From NCBI RefSeq assembly GCF_003862435.1, contig NZ_RHGY01000006.1, forward strand, positions 1 through 64,000: DNA of 64,000 nt. Reading direction: 5' to 3'. The DNA comes from Weissella viridescens (lineage in GTDB: Bacteria > Bacillota > Bacilli > Lactobacillales > Lactobacillaceae). How positions within the stretch are numbered: position 1 is the first letter of the stretch; each line of letters begins with the position of its first letter. Shown piece after piece: positions 43,990 through 52,881 of this stretch. The notes under the pieces are model-generated. The model saw nothing but the letters and a program-made list of their open reading frames with translations, did not search any database and was not told the origin of the DNA. The position numbers were made by a program, and so were the translations under genes.

Positions 43990-44907
43990 ATGGCAACACA
44001 AAATGAGGTGGGCGTCTACACAGATCAGTTAGCGGATTATTTACACTATGTGACTGTGGAACGTGGCTTATCGGCAAACACTCGGACGTCATATCGCCAA
44101 GATTTGGTACAGTTCTTTCATTTTTTAATGCATGAGCGTAATAGTATGGCTTTGACAGATGTCGATCGGTTTACCATCTTAGATTTTTTGAAGGCCCTTG
44201 AAACGGCTGGAAAATCACGTAACTCGGTGATTCATATGGTTTCATCGTTACGTAAGTTTTTCCAATATGCCTACAATAGTCAATGGGTTGAAAAGAATCC
44301 TATGGATCAAGTTGATCCACCCAAAAAAGCGCAACATTTACCGGCAGTTTTGTCGGTAGCCGAAGTTGATGCGCTTTTAGCGGTACCTGATACCAATACC
44401 CCCTTAGGGTTACGCAATCGGACAATGTTAGAAGTGATGTATGCAACCGGATTACGGGTCAGTGAGCTCGTTAATTTGAAATTGGATGATCTCCATCTTG
44501 AAATTGGCTTGATTCAAACAATCGGTAAAGGGGATAAGGAGCGGATTATTCCAATTGGGGATGTCGCTGCGCATTGGTTACAACGTTACCTATCAGATGG
44601 TCGGCCATTTTTGGGTAAGCAGCAAGCGGCCGATGTCATTTTCTTAAATGATCATGGGCGTCAGCTAACGCGCCAAGGTGTTTGGAAGTTAATTAAACAA
44701 ATGGTGCGACAAGCCGGTATTACGAAAGATGTTTCGCCGCACACCTTGAGACATTCGTTTGCGACCCATATTCTGGAAAACGGGGCTGATTTGCGGATTG
44801 TTCAAGAACTATTGGGTCATGCTGATATTTCAACAACCCAAATTTATACCCATATTTCGGATAAGCGTCTGACCGAAGTGTATGATAAAAGTCATCCGCG
44901 GGCGTAG
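43990..44907 (+). CDS. xerD: Tyrosine recombinase XerD
   Basis: XerD with XerC resolves chromosome dimers at dif. The 305-residue protein has an N-terminal SAM-like core-binding domain (about 10-95) and the catalytic set: Arg in ATGLRVSELV, Lys in GKGDKER, HTLRHSFATH (His-x-x-Arg), LLGHADISTTQIYTH (His and Tyr). Length and the cvfB-xerD-ribT-scpA-scpB-rluB context identify it as the housekeeping enzyme rather than a phage or element integrase. Confidence 0.94.
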   Translation: MATQNEVGVYTDQLADYLHYVTVERGLSANTRTSYRQDLVQFFHFLMHERNSMALTDVDRFTILDFLKALETAGKSRNSVIHMVSSLRKFFQYAYNSQWVEKNPMDQVDPPKKAQHLPAVLSVAEVDALLAVPDTNTPLGLRNRTMLEVMYATGLRVSELVNLKLDDLHLEIGLIQTIGKGDKERIIPIGDVAAHWLQRYLSDGRPFLGKQQAADVIFLNDHGRQLTRQGVWKLIKQMVRQAGITKDVSPHTLRHSFATHILENGADLRIVQELLGHADISTTQIYTHISDKRLTEVYDKSHPRA

Positions 44908-44932
44908 TTGCTATTTTTATTAGGAGGTAAAC

Positions 44933-45307
44933 ATGTTAATAACTGTTCGTGAAGATCAATTAAAAATTGCGATGGGGTTACTCTCTTATTTACCTGAGTA
45001 TAAAAACATTGCGACCACGCAACGTGAAATTGACTGGTATCAAAATAATCCCAATCGGAGCTTGCTCCTTTGGCAAGATCCTGAGTCACGACATTTTGTG
45101 GCGATGCTTGGGATTGAATACATGTATCATGCTGTCGTTATTCGACAACTGGTATATGGTGTGGAAGTGCCACCAAAAGATCGTTTAAAAGTCCGTCAGG
45201 AGATGTTGGATGCACTTGATCGTCAGAATCAAGACTTGGTCCTCATGGGTACCGTACGGGTTCAGCATGTTGTGAACGATTGGCGGGAGGCTAAACAAGA
45301 TGACTGA
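44933..45307 (+). CDS. ribT: RibT-like GNAT-family protein
   Basis: The 124-residue protein resembles RibT, a small putative acetyltransferase once linked to riboflavin metabolism. The N-terminus (MLITVREDQLKIAMGLLSYLP) and the LLLWQDPESRHFVAMLGIE block match; the acetyl-CoA loop is poorly conserved, so enzymatic activity is uncertain. AGGAGG precedes ATG 44933. It overlaps scpA by 8 nt, consistent with the conserved xerD-ribT-scpAB order. Confidence 0.85.
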   Translation: MLITVREDQLKIAMGLLSYLPEYKNIATTQREIDWYQNNPNRSLLLWQDPESRHFVAMLGIEYMYHAVVIRQLVYGVEVPPKDRLKVRQEMLDALDRQNQDLVLMGTVRVQHVVNDWREAKQDD

Positions 45308-46076
45308 TCAACTGACCTATCATTTAGAAGATTTTGATGGCCCCTTAGATTTGTTGTTGCATTTGATTCGGGTTAACGAGATGGATATTTTTGATATTCA
45401 GATTACTGAAATCACACAACAATACTTGGATTTCATTCATCAAGCTGAAGATCGTAATCTTGATGTTGCAGGTGATTTTCTCGTCATGGCAGCTAACTTA
45501 ATGGCCATTAAGTCAAAAGATTTGATTCCGGTCATGATTGATGAACAAGATGATAGTTTAGCTGAGTATGTTGATGAACCTGATCCTAAGGCAGAATTGA
45601 TGCAGCAATTGCTGGATTATCAACAATACCAAAACGCTGCGACTCAATTGCGCGTGTTAGAAGAAGATCGACAACAGCAATTTTCACGTGCGCCGGAAAC
45701 GGTTGACCCGCTGGCGACTGAAGATACCTTCATTCCGACACCAGTTGGGGTGCAAGTGGATGCTTTACAACAGGCCTTTGATACGTTGTTAGCTCGCCGG
45801 CAAATCCAAGTTGATCGAGCTAAAACACGTTCGCTTGCGCCCGCCCGCCCGTCGATTGAAATCAAAATTGATGCCATAAAAGATCGATTTGCGCATCATG
45901 CTGTTTTGACGTTTGATGAACTCTTTGATGGTCAGGTGACTAAAGCAGATGTGATTGTGACCTTTTTGGGAGTCTTAGAACTTGTCCGCCACCAAGAACT
46001 TTATGTGACGCAGCAGGAGAATTTTGATCAAATTGTCCTAAAAAATCAAATAACAGGTGAACAGAACGATGAATAA
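45300..46076 (+). CDS. scpA: Segregation and condensation protein A
   Basis: ScpA is the kleisin that joins SMC and ScpB in the chromosome condensin complex. The 258-residue protein has the family N-terminus (LEDFDGPLDLLLHLI) and SMC-binding helix, a central variable linker and the C-terminal winged helix (VTFLGVLELVRHQELYVTQ). GGGAGG lies before ATG 45300, inside ribT. It overlaps scpB by 8 nt. Confidence 0.96.
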   Translation: MTDQLTYHLEDFDGPLDLLLHLIRVNEMDIFDIQITEITQQYLDFIHQAEDRNLDVAGDFLVMAANLMAIKSKDLIPVMIDEQDDSLAEYVDEPDPKAELMQQLLDYQQYQNAATQLRVLEEDRQQQFSRAPETVDPLATEDTFIPTPVGVQVDALQQAFDTLLARRQIQVDRAKTRSLAPARPSIEIKIDAIKDRFAHHAVLTFDELFDGQVTKADVIVTFLGVLELVRHQELYVTQQENFDQIVLKNQITGEQNDE

Positions 46077-46692
46077 TTTAGATGCGCAAATTGAAGCTTT
46101 GCTATTCGTATCAGGGGATGAGGGCGTTAAGTTAACCGAACTTACGGCGGCAACCGAAGCTGAACCGGATCAAGTGATGCAAGGATTGCAACGCTTGCAA
46201 AATAAATATGCATCTGACGCTACTTGTGGTTTAATGCTGGTTAAACATGGGCAACAATACCAACTTGTCACCAAAATTGAAATGGCATCAGTCATTCATC
46301 ATTATTTTACAGCACCAATTACCTCTAACTTATCGCAATCAGCGTTAGAAGTTTTAGCAATTGTGGCTTATCAACAACCGGTGACACGGATTGATGTCGA
46401 TGAGATTCGGGGCGTGAAGTCAAGTGCAATGCTCCAAAAATTGGTGTTACGGAACTTGATTAGTGTGCAAGGACGTGCCGATGAGGCTGGACGCCCCAAC
46501 TTATATGGCACCACCGAATATTTCTTGGATTATTTCGGCTTGGATGCGTTGAGCGACTTGCCTGAATTAGGAACAGCGCAAACCCTAGAACATTTGCAAA
46601 CGAGTGATCAACTGGACGAAGAAATACCGTTATTTAAAGAAACTGAGTCAGCTTTTACCAGTGACTTATTAGATGAAAGTGAGACAAACTAA
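46069..46692 (+). CDS. scpB: Segregation and condensation protein B
   Basis: ScpB is the dimeric winged-helix partner of ScpA. From ATG 46069 it has 207 residues: two winged-helix domains with EALLFVSGDEGV at the start and SQSALEVLAIVAYQQPVTR, then GRPNLYGTTEYFLDYFGL, all family signatures. The start overlaps the end of scpA, with AGGTGA upstream; a GTG four codons earlier overlaps that site. Confidence 0.96.
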   Translation: MNNLDAQIEALLFVSGDEGVKLTELTAATEAEPDQVMQGLQRLQNKYASDATCGLMLVKHGQQYQLVTKIEMASVIHHYFTAPITSNLSQSALEVLAIVAYQQPVTRIDVDEIRGVKSSAMLQKLVLRNLISVQGRADEAGRPNLYGTTEYFLDYFGLDALSDLPELGTAQTLEHLQTSDQLDEEIPLFKETESAFTSDLLDESETN

Positions 46693-46694
46693 AT

Positions 46695-47465
46695 ATGGCA
46701 GAACGCTTACAAAAGGTGATGGCCCAAGCTGGAGTTGCATCACGTCGTGCCTCTGAAAAATTAATTACCGAAGGTCAAGTAACTGTGAACGGAAAACGCG
46801 TCACAGAATTGGGCACAAAGGTAGAACCAAACGATAAGATTGAAGTGAATGGGACGCCGGTTGAAGGAAATGAAAAGAAAGTTTATTTCCTTTTGAACAA
46901 GCCACGTGAAGTTGTGACAACGGCATCGGACGATAAAGACCGTGCCACTGTTCTGGATATCTTAAAAGATGTGCCACAGCGTATTTATCCCGTTGGTCGG
47001 TTAGACTATGACACCACTGGGGTTTTGTTGCTGACTAACGATGGTGATTTGGCCAACCAATTGATGCATCCATCTTACAAGATTGATAAGGTGTATGTGG
47101 CTAAGGTTAAGGGGATTCCGACTAATGATGAGTTAAAGGCGTTACGCCTAGGTGTAACCGTGCACACCATTGAAAATAAGCGTCACCGCACATTCCATGC
47201 GGCACCCGCTAAAGCCGAAATTATTGGTGTTGATAAGGCCAAGAATACGGCAATGGTGCAATTAACGATTCATGAAGGTCGTTATCACCAAGTTAAGGAA
47301 ATGATGAAGGCGGTTGGACACCCTGTTTTGAAATTGACCCGTGAACGTTACGGAATGCTGGATGTCGATAATATGGCACCTGGTGAATATCGTGAGCTTT
47401 CATATGATGAAGTTCAAAATTTGAAAAATGGTAAACAATACCGTCGTTCATCTGGAAGATTATAA
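46695..47465 (+). CDS. rluB: 23S rRNA pseudouridine synthase RluB-type
   Basis: This 256-residue enzyme of the RsuA/RluB/RluE family has an N-terminal S4 domain (AERLQKVMAQAGVASRRASEKLI), the catalytic PVGRLDYDTTGVLLLTNDG motif (Asp of GRLD), and the C-terminal HEGRYHQVKEMMKAVGHPV block. It modifies 23S rRNA, or in the RsuA case 16S rRNA; the length and the scpB neighbour favour RluB. It begins 2 nt after scpB. Confidence 0.94.
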   Translation: MAERLQKVMAQAGVASRRASEKLITEGQVTVNGKRVTELGTKVEPNDKIEVNGTPVEGNEKKVYFLLNKPREVVTTASDDKDRATVLDILKDVPQRIYPVGRLDYDTTGVLLLTNDGDLANQLMHPSYKIDKVYVAKVKGIPTNDELKALRLGVTVHTIENKRHRTFHAAPAKAEIIGVDKAKNTAMVQLTIHEGRYHQVKEMMKAVGHPVLKLTRERYGMLDVDNMAPGEYRELSYDEVQNLKNGKQYRRSSGRL

Positions 47466-47471
47466 AAGATT

Positions 47472-47539
47472 AAAAAACACTTTATTTGAAATGAAATATA
47501 TATTATTATATTTCACGGACCTGAATAAGGTGTTTTTTT
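47472..47539 (+). terminator. Composite terminator after rluB
   Basis: An outer stem (AAAAAACACTTTATT with AATAAGGTGTTTTTT, one mismatch) encloses an inner hairpin (GAAATATA with TATATTTC). It closes the cvfB-rluB transcript. Confidence 0.75.
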
Positions 47540-47564
47540 AATAAAAAGGGAAGAGTAGGCGATC

Positions 47565-48029
47565 ATGACATTTTATACGATTGATTATATTAAGAGCCAG
47601 GATACTATGACAAATATTATTCATTGGACAGTTTTAGGTGTTTTAGTTTTGGTTGGGATTGTATTGGCCTTTATGTACTTTAAGCACCAACATAAGGGAC
47701 GTTACCGTGACTTGGCAATTTTAGTATTGTTAGTAGGACTATTCACGATTGGGTTACAATTGCAAAATATGAATGGGATTAAGCAAGTTGATGCTAAAAA
47801 GTCACAATTAGTTGATGTTTTGCATGAAATTGCTAAGAAAGAAAATGTCCCGGTTGATCAAATTGCGGTTGACGGAAAGACAAGTCAATCCCAAATGTTG
47901 ATTAAAGCTGGGAAGAAGAATCAATATTTGGATTTGACGTTTAATCCAGATATGACGGCTTACACAGTGTCACCAACAGAAATTGCGGTGCCAAGTGACC
48001 AGATTACAGTAAAGACAGGTGATAAATAA
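47565..48029 (+). CDS. DUF3290 family membrane protein
   Basis: The 154-residue protein has two N-terminal membrane segments (about 18-40 and 47-68) and an extracytoplasmic or cytoplasmic alpha/beta tail, in line with DUF3290 proteins of lactobacilli. Function unknown. The family N-terminus MTFYTIDYI supports ATG 47565; an internal ATG (47607) is less likely. Its stop overlaps the start of the DUF421 gene by 1 nt, a pair seen together in many lactic acid bacteria. Confidence 0.88.
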   Translation: MTFYTIDYIKSQDTMTNIIHWTVLGVLVLVGIVLAFMYFKHQHKGRYRDLAILVLLVGLFTIGLQLQNMNGIKQVDAKKSQLVDVLHEIAKKENVPVDQIAVDGKTSQSQMLIKAGKKNQYLDLTFNPDMTAYTVSPTEIAVPSDQITVKTGDK

Positions 48030-48709
48030 TGGGTGATTATTCAGATATTATTGTTAAATTAGCTGTTGGAATTGTGGCCTTGATTATCCAAATTAACATT
48101 TTGGGTAAGGGAAATCTCGCACCAATTTCAGCCATGGACCAAGTTCAAAACTATGCCCTTGGTGGGATTATTGGTGGGGTGATTTATAATAAAGATATTT
48201 CAACGCTCCAATTCGTCATGGTTCTGATTATTTGGACATTCTTAGTCCTACTTTTGAAGGTAGCCAAAGAATATAGTTATACAATTCGGACGATTATTGA
48301 TGGACGTCCAATTGTCGTGATTCGACGTGGTGAGATTCAGATGGATACCGTCATGCGGATTGGTTTGTCAGCCAATGAATTGATGTTCAAGCTCCGTTCA
48401 AGTGGTTTTGATGAAATTCAACAAGTTAAGTTGGCAACTTTGGAACAAAATGGACAATTGACGATCAATAAGTACGGTGAAGAAGACACGAAGTATCCAA
48501 TCATTCAAGATGGTCAAATTAACGTAGGCCTTTTGGATGTTGTTGATGTCGATGAAGAATGGGTTGAAAAACAAGTCGAAGCACAATATCCAGACAAAAC
48601 TGTTTCAGACGTGTACCTTGGTGAATTAATTCATGGGGAAGTGACATTATACCTATTCCCTGAAGCCAATGATAAAGAGGACGCAAAAGCACCGGCGAAG
48701 CAATCGTAA
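48029..48709 (+). CDS. DUF421 (YetF-type) membrane protein
   Basis: The 226-residue protein has three N-terminal membrane segments (about 5-22, 40-52, 60-78) and the soluble YetF/DUF421 domain with DGRPIVVIRRGEI, LMFKLRSSGFDEIQQVKLATLEQNGQL. The family role is unknown; members are often stress-linked in Bacillus. It is translationally coupled to the DUF3290 gene upstream and ends just before the FMN riboswitch promoter. Confidence 0.88.
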   Translation: MGDYSDIIVKLAVGIVALIIQINILGKGNLAPISAMDQVQNYALGGIIGGVIYNKDISTLQFVMVLIIWTFLVLLLKVAKEYSYTIRTIIDGRPIVVIRRGEIQMDTVMRIGLSANELMFKLRSSGFDEIQQVKLATLEQNGQLTINKYGEEDTKYPIIQDGQINVGLLDVVDVDEEWVEKQVEAQYPDKTVSDVYLGELIHGEVTLYLFPEANDKEDAKAPAKQS

Positions 48710-48718
48710 GACTTCTTA

Positions 48719-48747
48719 TTGACAAATAGTAAGGCAAACTCTATATT
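48719..48747 (+). promoter_or_regulatory. Promoter of the FMN riboswitch/ribU transcript
   Basis: TTGACA (48719-48724) and TATATT (48742-48747) are exactly 17 nt apart; transcription would start near 48754, just before the aptamer. Confidence 0.75.
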
Positions 48748-48765
48748 AGAGTTAATATGAATAAT

Positions 48766-48903
48766 ATCTTCAGGGCAGGGTGAAATTCCCGACCGGTGGT
48801 GAGCAATGTTTGGCATTGTAAGTCCGCGACTCAAATTGCATTGTGCATTTGATTGATATGGTGAAACTCCATAACCGACAGTATAGTCTGGTATATAGAA
48901 GAT
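48766..48903 (+). ncRNA. FMN riboswitch (RFN element)
   Basis: The aptamer begins ATCTTC, continues with the hallmark AGGGCAGGGTGAAATTCCC and GACCGGTGGT, has the variable stem around 48800-48860, then GGTGAAACTCC, CCGACAGTATAGTC and closes with GAAGAT, which pairs with ATCTTC as P1. FMN binding should favour the downstream terminator and lower expression of ribU. Confidence 0.95.
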
Positions 48904-48920
48904 TTTAAAGTTAAGACAGT

Positions 48921-48967
48921 AAAAAGTCTTCTTTAGGTAGCCCTGAAACCTAGAGAAGACTTTTTTC
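48921..48967 (+). terminator. Riboswitch-controlled terminator before ribU
   Basis: AAAAGTCTTCTTTAGGT pairs with ACCTAGAGAAGACTTTT (one mismatch) and runs into T6. The loop GCCCTGAA is complementary to TTCAGGGC at 48769-48776 in the aptamer. Confidence 0.9.
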
Positions 48968-48985
48968 GTCTATGAGGAGAAAACA

Positions 48986-49564
48986 ATGCGACGCACACAA
49001 CGATTAAGCGTAATTGCGCTATTAGCAGCTTTGTCATTTATTTTAATGTTGATTAGTCAGTTTCCACTGATTCCAGGGGCCACGTTCCTCAAGATGGATT
49101 TTTCGTTTATTCCAATTTTCTTTGCCGCCGTTCTACTAGATCTACGCGCAGGTTATTTGGTATTACTCTTACGTTCCGTTTTAAAAATCTTGCTTGATGG
49201 ATCGGGTGTCAATGATTATATCGGTTTGCCCATGAACATCATTGGTTTGGGGGTGCTATTATTAGGCCTATATTGGGGCATGCAAGCTGGGAAAAATTGG
49301 CAATGGCGATCGATTCTAAAAGGTGGTGTGATTGGGACACTCGGTCTTACCGTTACAATGGTTGTATTGAATGTCGTCTATGCGATGCCGTTATACGCGC
49401 GATTTGCTAATTTTGATATTGCCAAAACAATTGGAACCAAGGTATATTTAACGTACATGGTTTTGCCCTTTAACTTAATCGAAGGGGCCTTGCTCACACT
49501 GGTGTCAGGCTTTATTTTGATGGGCTTCAAGAATGTCTTTATTCGATTGAAGCGCCAAATGTAA
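48986..49564 (+). CDS. ribU: Riboflavin ECF transporter S component RibU
   Basis: RibU is the substrate-binding membrane subunit of the energy-coupling factor transporter for riboflavin. The 192-residue protein has about six membrane segments, a short basic N-terminus and the family features FLKMDFSFIP and LLRSVLKILLDGSG. The FMN riboswitch just upstream makes the substrate assignment firm. GAGGAGA precedes ATG 48986. The shared EcfA/EcfT subunits are not in the window. Confidence 0.95.
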   Translation: MRRTQRLSVIALLAALSFILMLISQFPLIPGATFLKMDFSFIPIFFAAVLLDLRAGYLVLLLRSVLKILLDGSGVNDYIGLPMNIIGLGVLLLGLYWGMQAGKNWQWRSILKGGVIGTLGLTVTMVVLNVVYAMPLYARFANFDIAKTIGTKVYLTYMVLPFNLIEGALLTLVSGFILMGFKNVFIRLKRQM

Positions 49565-49585
49565 GCTGATGGAAAGGAGGCTGTT

Positions 49586-50644
49586 GTGAATCCTGAATTC
49601 TTATTAACGTTATTTTCAAAACAACAACCTCGTCGGAGTCATGTTATTTTTGCCTTGTTAAAGCAACAAACAACGGGATCGGCCGAATACTGGGGCTTAC
49701 GGTATCAATTATTAGACTGGTTTGGTCTGTTGCCTCAGTTACGAAAAAATGAATATGAACATGCGTTGCAGCAATTGCAACAAAATAAAGATCTGGAACA
49801 AACTGAGCCAGGTCTTTATTTATTGACGGACAAAGGTGCAAAAGCGCAAGCACAATATGCAAATGAGCATTATTTGCCTCAGCAAAACGCATCCCGAATC
49901 CAATATCAAACAGGCATCTTTATGCCATTATTCTTACAGGCAAATCAAGTTGTGTCAGAGTGGTCGTATCATAATCGTCAATATTACCCCATGCAAGCAA
50001 GCCTAAAGCAAAGGCAAAGCATCAAACAGTGGTTTAAAAAGCAAGATAAAACGCAGCTAGTTGGCAATTGGTTTGAAACATTACAAGCCTTCTTGGCGAC
50101 ATTGCCGGAAAAGACAGCGAACACTTTAGCTGCGAGCTGGGTTGGTCATGAAACTGCTGGCTTAAATTATGATCAAATGCATTTGCCAGAAGCATGGACG
50201 GATTTTGATTTTTATTTATGGCAGTTGGATCAATATACGGCTTTATTAGCTTATTTGGAGAAGCATGTCACAATTGAGAACCCCTTAGTCCAACTATATG
50301 CGGTCGTGGGGAAAAGAACGCAATTTCCTGCCAGTATGCAAACGAGTTTTGATGCAGCAAAAGCGGGTCAAGCTTTAACCGACATTGCACAAACGCGACA
50401 GTTAAAATTAGGGACAGTGCAGGAGCATTTGTTAACAGCAGCCATTTGGTTGCCAATTGACCAATTTCCGTACGAACAATATTTAACGGATGATTTAAAA
50501 GCTACCTTTGCGCAGAAACTGACTGATCCGGATATCGATGCTTGGCGGTTTAAAACCGTTCGGGAATCGGCAGATATTCAAGAGTTCTTTAATTTTAGGT
50601 TGTATGCGATTTGGCAAACAAAGCGGGAGCAAGGGTATGATTAA
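49586..50644 (+). CDS. YpbB-like helix-turn-helix protein adjacent to recQ
   Basis: This 352-residue protein corresponds in position and general make-up to Bacillus YpbB, which precedes recQ. The C-terminal region has a helix-turn-helix-like stretch (RQLKLGTVQEHLLTAAIW, about 275-292), resembling the HTH of RecQ-linked proteins. The rest is Gln-rich and not recognised. Function unknown. It starts with GTG 49586, preceded by AAAGGAGG at good spacing, and overlaps recQ by 8 nt. Confidence 0.85.
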   Translation: MNPEFLLTLFSKQQPRRSHVIFALLKQQTTGSAEYWGLRYQLLDWFGLLPQLRKNEYEHALQQLQQNKDLEQTEPGLYLLTDKGAKAQAQYANEHYLPQQNASRIQYQTGIFMPLFLQANQVVSEWSYHNRQYYPMQASLKQRQSIKQWFKKQDKTQLVGNWFETLQAFLATLPEKTANTLAASWVGHETAGLNYDQMHLPEAWTDFDFYLWQLDQYTALLAYLEKHVTIENPLVQLYAVVGKRTQFPASMQTSFDAAKAGQALTDIAQTRQLKLGTVQEHLLTAAIWLPIDQFPYEQYLTDDLKATFAQKLTDPDIDAWRFKTVRESADIQEFFNFRLYAIWQTKREQGYD

Positions 50645-52076
50645 TCAAACAGACATTCAAGCTACGTTAAAGCAACACTTTGGATTCGATTCATTTCGAC
50701 CGGGACAACGCGAAATCATTGAGGCGTTGTTGCACGGGGATGCAGCGCTTGGTATGTTGCCAACGGGTGGTGGTAAAAGTTTAATCTATCAAATGATGGG
50801 CTATTTACGACCAGGTACAGTCGTCATCGTGACCCCGTTATTATCGTTGATGCAAGACCAGGTGGCTCGCTTTAACTACCTAGGTGAAAAATCAGTCATT
50901 GCTCTTAATTCGACCATGGATGCACAAGAAAAATTCACCATTTTAGCGCATTTGAACCAATATCGGTTTGTATTTATTTCACCAGAGATGTTATCACAAC
51001 AAAGTGTCTTACAGGCGTTTCAACGTATTCAAATAAATACGTTCGTTATTGATGAGGCCCATACGTTACTAAGTTGGGGACCTGATTTTCGACCAGACTA
51101 CCTTGAGTTACCACGCATCCATCACGAGTTGGGTGCGCCGAGTTTGCTACTATTGACAGCAACGGCCACTCCAGCCATGCAAGAAGATTTAAAAGGGCGG
51201 TTTGATCTTGGCGCGGCGCAGTGGTTCACTTACACGGAGTCCAGCGATCGTCCTAATATTTATTTACACACGGAAGAATTAACCAACCAAGAAGATAAGC
51301 GCCAACGCTTGCAATTCTTAGTTCATCAAATTCCGGGTGCAGGGATTGTCTATGTTTCTAGTCGCAAAATGGCCAATAGTTTAGCTGAATTTTTACGACA
51401 TGCAACTGGGAAACGTGTGGCGGCTTATCACGGTGGTTTAGATAATGTGGCGCGGTATCGTTTGCAACAACAATTTATGGAAAATCAATTAGATGTCATT
51501 GTGGCAACTTCAGCGTTTGGCATGGGGATTGATAAGGACGATATTCGCTTTGTGATTCATTATCATTTGAGCCAAGATTTGGCCAATTATATGCAAGAGA
51601 TTGGGCGTGCCGGCCGTGATGGACAAAATGCCGTAGCAATCTTGCTCTATATAAAGGGGGATGAACGCATCCAACAACATTTGATTGATGCTTCCTTGCC
51701 AACGGACGCCATGATTGAAGGGTACTATGCAAAAACACTCAGCCAACGTGACATTGGCGAAGAGCGAGCTCGGTTATTAGACTATTATGGGCAACACAAT
51801 TTATCCGTTCCTGCGATTCAACAACTTTTTGCAGAACGACGAGTGGTTCGTGAAGCAGATTTAGCTAAAATGGTGCGCTATGCACAATCACGGTCAACGC
51901 TACGTCCGCTACTATTAGGATACTTTGGTGAGAAAGCAACCAGCGATTTTGAATCCATTGGCATGGCTAAGTGGGAATTATCAGCCGTCGAATTGCCGGA
52001 AAGACCACGAGTGGCACCATCTGAAAGTAAGATGGATTGGACAACGATTTTGACAAAACTCTTTAAATTAAGTTAA
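50637..52076 (+). CDS. recQ: ATP-dependent DNA helicase RecQ, short form
   Basis: From ATG 50637 the protein has 479 residues. Helicase motifs are visible: FRPGQREIIEAL, LPTGGGKSLIYQ (Walker A), VIDEAHTLLSWG, LLLTATAT, GIVYVSSRKMA, AYHGGLD, ATSAFGMGIDKDDIRFV and QEIGRAGRDGQ. The C-terminal HRDC domain and the zinc-binding cysteines of large RecQ are absent, as in the short Firmicutes RecQ next to ypbB. It acts in recombination repair. The start overlaps the ypbB-like gene, with GGGAGCAAGGG upstream. Confidence 0.94.
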   Translation: MINQTDIQATLKQHFGFDSFRPGQREIIEALLHGDAALGMLPTGGGKSLIYQMMGYLRPGTVVIVTPLLSLMQDQVARFNYLGEKSVIALNSTMDAQEKFTILAHLNQYRFVFISPEMLSQQSVLQAFQRIQINTFVIDEAHTLLSWGPDFRPDYLELPRIHHELGAPSLLLLTATATPAMQEDLKGRFDLGAAQWFTYTESSDRPNIYLHTEELTNQEDKRQRLQFLVHQIPGAGIVYVSSRKMANSLAEFLRHATGKRVAAYHGGLDNVARYRLQQQFMENQLDVIVATSAFGMGIDKDDIRFVIHYHLSQDLANYMQEIGRAGRDGQNAVAILLYIKGDERIQQHLIDASLPTDAMIEGYYAKTLSQRDIGEERARLLDYYGQHNLSVPAIQQLFAERRVVREADLAKMVRYAQSRSTLRPLLLGYFGEKATSDFESIGMAKWELSAVELPERPRVAPSESKMDWTTILTKLFKLS

Positions 52077-52155
52077 GAAAGTTCAATGCCGATAGCACTA
52101 CCATTTTTTTTGGTGTATGCTATGGCATAGTAAATTCGAGATTAGGAGGCCTATC

Positions 52156-52779
52156 ATGACCGATCAAGATAAAAAACCGGAGCCATGGGAGGAAACTTTT
52201 AAAGAAGACCAACCTGACCAATATTCAAGAACTGAACACCGTCGCAAGTCACAACGTGTGAATTGGACAATCGGTGTATTGGTGGTAATTGTGGTGGTCT
52301 TATCATTTGTGCCAATATATGAATATTTGCAAACATTAAATAAGCCAACCAACGCAGAGCAGACATGGTCATCTGCTTCAACATCTAAGACAAAAGTAAC
52401 TGATACTGCAAAGTCAGAATCATTGGCTAAAAAGCGTTCATCTGAGAGTCGTGCTAAGGCTGAATCAAGTCAAAAAGCTGCGGAATCTTCAAGCAAGGCA
52501 GCTGTTGAACAATCTAAGGCCGCCGAAAGTTCAAGTAAGGCTGCGCAAGCACAAGCAGCAAAAGCTGCGAGTGAGAAGGCTGCCAGTGAGAAAAATGCAG
52601 CTGCGCAAAGTTCAAAGAAACCAGATGAGGGTGAAAAGCAATACGCAACTGTCGGGGCAGGTCAAGGTGCTTTCCGCATTGCAACCAACGCCGGCATTTC
52701 ACAAGCTAAGCTCCAAGAATTGAATCCTGGGGTTAACCTAGCCAATGTTTCAGCTGGACAGCAATTACGCGTTAAGTAA
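52156..52779 (+). CDS. Membrane-anchored LysM domain protein
   Basis: The 207-residue protein has a charged cytoplasmic N-terminus (about 1-38), one membrane segment (about 39-58), a low-complexity Ser/Ala/Lys-rich extracellular spacer (about 70-160) and a C-terminal LysM-like domain (FRIATNAGISQAKLQELNPG, about 170-205) that binds peptidoglycan. It is probably a cell-wall-facing structural protein, similar to the gene that follows recQ in other lactic acid bacteria. AGGAGG precedes ATG 52156. Confidence 0.88.
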   Translation: MTDQDKKPEPWEETFKEDQPDQYSRTEHRRKSQRVNWTIGVLVVIVVVLSFVPIYEYLQTLNKPTNAEQTWSSASTSKTKVTDTAKSESLAKKRSSESRAKAESSQKAAESSSKAAVEQSKAAESSSKAAQAQAAKAASEKAASEKNAAAQSSKKPDEGEKQYATVGAGQGAFRIATNAGISQAKLQELNPGVNLANVSAGQQLRVK

Positions 52780-52812
52780 AAAGATTACCAATTTTGGTAA
52801 TCTTTTTTTGTT
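52780..52812 (+). terminator. Terminator after the LysM membrane protein gene
   Basis: AAAGATTACCAA and TTGGTAATCTTT pair around TT, then T residues. Confidence 0.9.
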
Positions 52813-52881
52813 GGAACAATTCACTTTCACAGTTGAATAGCGTAAAATAATAAGGTAAATAAATTAACAAAGGATGTAATG

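Noticed and set aside
43990-44907. XerD as an integrase of a mobile element
   Set aside because: Context cvfB-xerD-ribT-scpAB and normal length point to the chromosomal dimer-resolution enzyme; no attachment sites or cargo seen.
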